From assembly GCF_000750005.1 (NCBI RefSeq), contig NZ_JPYA01000078.1, forward strand, positions 1 through 17,535: a DNA stretch of 17,535 nucleotides, given 5' to 3'. The stretch is from Geobacillus icigianus. GTDB lineage: Bacteria > Bacillota > Bacilli > Bacillales > Anoxybacillaceae. Numbering within the stretch: position 1 is the stretch's first letter; each line of letters opens with the position of its first letter. A model generated the notes under the pieces. The model searched no databases. It saw only the letters and a list, made by a program, of their open reading frames with translations, and was not told the origin of the DNA. Below are positions 15,717-17,535 of this stretch, piece by piece. Both the position numbers and the translations under genes were made by a program.

Positions 15717-16424
15717 ATGGAAAAGAAAAAAGTGGCCGAATGGCTGGCGCAAGGAAGCATTGCTGTTTCCAAACTGCTGCTTGACCGCTACAAGCAGCTC
15801 GGCTTGGACGAAAGGGAACTTGTCCTGCTTCTGCACATGCAGTCGTTTTTCGAAGCGGGGGTTTCGTTTCCAACACCGGCTGAACTGGCTGAAAAAATGA
15901 CGATCTCGGCGGCGGAATGCATGGAGATGGTGCGGCGGCTTTTGCAAAAGGGAATGATCGCCATCGAGGAACAGACGGATGAGCGAGGCATTCGCAGCGA
16001 AAAATATACGCTCGAGCCCCTCTGGGAGCAGTTGGTGCACCATTTGTATACAGACGCCGTTCGCAGCGGGCAGGCTGAGGAAGAGAAGGCGGAGGAAAGT
16101 TTATACACCGTTTTTGAACAAGAGTTTGGCCGCCCCCTTTCCCCGTTTGAATGCGAAACGCTGGCGATGTGGATCGATCAAGACGGCCACGAGCCGGCGA
16201 TCATCAAGGCGGCGCTGCGCGAGGCCGTGCTGTCGGGAAAATTGAATTTCCGCTACATTGATCGCATTTTATTCGAATGGAAAAAGAACGGCATTCGGAC
16301 GATTGAACAGGCGCAAGATTACGGAAAAAAATTCCGCAAACCTAAGCCGTCCGCTCGTCCGGCGAAGCAGGCGACAGGGGAATTTCAACCGACGATCCCG
16401 TTTTTCAACTGGCTCGATTCCTAA
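15717..16424 (+). CDS. dnaD: DNA replication initiation/primosome protein DnaD
   Basis: Firmicute primosome protein that acts with DnaB and DnaI to remodel origin DNA and load the DnaC helicase, both at oriC and at stalled forks. The protein has 235 residues (B. subtilis 232). The N-terminal winged-helix oligomerisation domain (DDBH1) covers about 1-115. The C-terminal DDBH2 domain covers about 128-195 and carries the DNA-binding YxxxIxxxW signature as Y180, I184 and W188. A basic, proline-rich tail ends in the conserved PFFNWLDS. The ATG at 15717 has GAGGTG 7 nt upstream; an in-frame TTG at 15702 would start within that site. nth lies 284 bp downstream; in B. subtilis the two are neighbours. 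Confidence 0.95.
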   Translation: MEKKKVAEWLAQGSIAVSKLLLDRYKQLGLDERELVLLLHMQSFFEAGVSFPTPAELAEKMTISAAECMEMVRRLLQKGMIAIEEQTDERGIRSEKYTLEPLWEQLVHHLYTDAVRSGQAEEEKAEESLYTVFEQEFGRPLSPFECETLAMWIDQDGHEPAIIKAALREAVLSGKLNFRYIDRILFEWKKNGIRTIEQAQDYGKKFRKPKPSARPAKQATGEFQPTIPFFNWLDS

Positions 16425-16638
16425 ACGGCCGATGAACACCAACGGCTCCCCTCGATCGATGAGGAAACGTGGGAAAAGAAGCGCCGATGCGGCAAGGAGG
16501 TTCTCGTTGAAAAACGGGGCTTGGGATCCGACCCGCTTTCGTCAAAGAACGGGAAAGACCGACAGAGCGGGGAAATCACAAGGGAGGAAACGGTCAGTGA
16601 CTCGGGGGCGGTCAGCGCCCTTCGATCATCGGTCTCCG
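16425..16638. other. dnaD-nth spacer, no supported gene
   Basis: The frame that begins at about 16427 and runs open to 16715 reads as a charged, protein-like stretch (DEHQRLPSIDEETWEKKR) but has no good start codon with a ribosome site, and I do not recognise it. A short hairpin (GGGCG, loop GTCAG, CGCCC) is near 16603-16620. No promoter for nth is clear. Confidence 0.45.
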
Positions 16639-16670
16639 AAAACGAGAGGCGTTGTCTCTCGTTTTTGTTT
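16639..16670 (+). terminator. Terminator between dnaD and nth
   Basis: AAAACGAGAG at 16639-16648 pairs with CTCTCGTTTT at 16656-16665 (10 bp) around a 7-nt loop, followed by TGTTT. It ends only about 40 nt before the nth start codon. Confidence 0.8.
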
Positions 16671-16708
16671 GGTCTGCGGGCGCGGCAACGAAAGGAGGGG
16701 GAAGACGG

Positions 16709-17362
16709 GTGCTGACGAAACAGCAAATCCGTTATTGTTTGGATGTCATGGCGCGCATGTTTCCCGATGCGCATTGCGAACTTGTGCACCGCAATCCGTT
16801 TGAGCTGTTGATTGCGGTTGTCCTGTCGGCGCAATGCACGGACGCGTTAGTCAATAAAGTGACCAAACGGCTGTTTGAGAAATATCGAACGCCGCATGAC
16901 TACCTCGCTGTGCCGCTGGCGGAGTTAGAGCAGGATATTCGCTCGATCGGTTTGTATCGAAACAAGGCGAAACATATTCAAAAGTTGTGTGCGATGTTGA
17001 TAGAACAGTATAACGGCGAAGTGCCGCGCGACCGCGATGAATTGATGAAGCTGCCGGGAGTGGGGCGAAAGACGGCGAATGTCGTTGTTTCTGTCGCGTT
17101 TGGCGTTCCGGCCATCGCCGTCGATACACATGTGGAACGCGTCAGCAAACGGCTCGGCTTTTGCCGCTGGAGCGACTCGGTCCTCGAAGTGGAACAGACG
17201 CTGATGAGAAAAATCCCGAAAGAGGAGTGGTCCATCACCCACCACCGGATGATCTTTTTCGGCCGCTACCATTGCAAGGCGCAAGCACCACAATGTCCGG
17301 TCTGTCCGCTGCTTGAGCTATGCCGGGAAGGAAAAAAACGAATGAAAAAGCGCGAGCCATAA
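16709..17362 (+). CDS. nth: Endonuclease III (DNA glycosylase/AP lyase)
   Basis: Removes oxidised pyrimidines and cuts the resulting abasic site in base excision repair. The HhH-GPD protein has 217 residues (B. subtilis 219). The helix-hairpin-helix LPGVGRKTA is at 115-123, the catalytic lysine is K121 and the essential aspartate D139 (AVDTHVERV). The C-terminal iron-sulphur loop has C189, C196, C199 and C205 in the expected Cx6Cx2Cx5C spacing, so the [4Fe-4S] cluster is intact. The GTG at 16709 follows AAAGGAGGGG with an 8-nt gap. A structure of the G. stearothermophilus enzyme is known and the sequence fits. ypoC, which follows nth in B. subtilis, is not seen in the 173 bp left. Confidence 0.96.
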   Translation: MLTKQQIRYCLDVMARMFPDAHCELVHRNPFELLIAVVLSAQCTDALVNKVTKRLFEKYRTPHDYLAVPLAELEQDIRSIGLYRNKAKHIQKLCAMLIEQYNGEVPRDRDELMKLPGVGRKTANVVVSVAFGVPAIAVDTHVERVSKRLGFCRWSDSVLEVEQTLMRKIPKEEWSITHHRMIFFGRYHCKAQAPQCPVCPLLELCREGKKRMKKREP

Positions 17363-17410
17363 CTTACCCGTGCTAGAAAAAGGGCTGTCCGATAAGTCGC
17401 TAAAAATAAA

Positions 17411-17467
17411 GAGGGTGTCCCAAAAGTGTTCGCATAGCGTTCGCTTTTCGGACACCCTCCTTTTTTT
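17411..17467 (+). terminator. Long hairpin/terminator after nth
   Basis: GAGGGTGTCC at 17411-17420 pairs perfectly with GGACACCCTC at 17450-17459, and AAAAG (17422-17426) with CTTTT (17444-17448). The inner part folds on CGC-ATA-GCG (17431-17439). CCTTTTTTT follows. The minus-strand side is also T-rich, so it may act in both directions. The GAGGGTGTCCCAAAAG start resembles insertion-sequence ends. Confidence 0.8.
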
Positions 17468-17499
17468 CGCAAAAAAAAATAAGAAAACCGTTCCTCTTT

Positions 17500-17508
17500 T
17501 GGTATAAT
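17500..17508 (+). promoter_or_regulatory. Extended -10 promoter pointing out of the window
   Basis: TG-G-TATAAT at 17500-17508 is a consensus extended -10 element preceded by an A-rich tract (17471-17487) that could act as an UP element. Transcription would start near 17515 toward a gene outside the window. Confidence 0.6.
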
Positions 17509-17535
17509 AAAGTCACCATAACCCTACCAAGAAAG

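Noticed and set aside
16258..16803. 181-codon + strand frame overlapping dnaD and nth
   Set aside because: Overlaps both conserved genes in another frame and is arginine-rich without homology features I recognise.

Overview
This 17.5 kb window is chromosomal DNA from a GC-rich, probably thermophilic Bacillaceae bacterium, most likely Geobacillus or a close relative. The gene order ypjC / ypjD-dapB-mgsA-bshB1-bshA-cca-birA-panB-panC-panD-dinG-ypmA-tseB(ypmB)-aspB-asnS-dnaD-nth is the conserved Bacillus 'ypj-pan-yp' neighbourhood. The CCA-adding enzyme is 404 residues and closely resembles the structurally characterised G. stearothermophilus enzyme as I remember it. Eighteen protein genes are supported, all but ypjC on the + strand. 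No rRNA, tRNA, CRISPR array, prophage or complete mobile element is visible.

Left part (1-6757): ypjC (YitT-family membrane protein) points left. A divergent promoter region separates it from a tightly packed operon: ypjD (MazG-like pyrophosphohydrolase), dapB (lysine/diaminopimelate), mgsA (methylglyoxal synthase), bshB1 and bshA (bacillithiol), cca (tRNA 3' end) and birA (biotin ligase/repressor). Several genes are joined by ATGA stop-start overlaps. Middle (6758-9159): panB-panC-panD make pantothenate and beta-alanine. They lie behind their own extended -10 promoter and a leader of about 230 nt that holds a long-range helix, a 14-bp terminator hairpin and a hairpin that covers the panB ribosome binding site. 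A short terminator follows panD.

Right part (9160-17362): dinG (exonuclease-helicase), a 431-bp spacer with repeats, a promoter and a structured leader, then ypmA-tseB-aspB, a strong terminator, asnS, a promoter, dnaD, a spacer with another terminator, and nth (endonuclease III). The last 170 bp hold a long hairpin/terminator and an extended -10 promoter aimed out of the window. They may be the edge of an insertion sequence or the start of the next transcription unit.

The genes are mostly housekeeping: amino acid, cofactor and thiol synthesis, tRNA maturation and charging, replication initiation and repair. AspB makes aspartate, which feeds DapB's pathway, PanD and (through asparagine) AsnS. 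MgsA makes methylglyoxal and BshA/BshB1 make the thiol that helps detoxify it. I found no convincing new protein system. The features most worth a second look are RNA-level: the panB leader, the ypmA leader, and a 14-bp perfect hairpin inside dinG.
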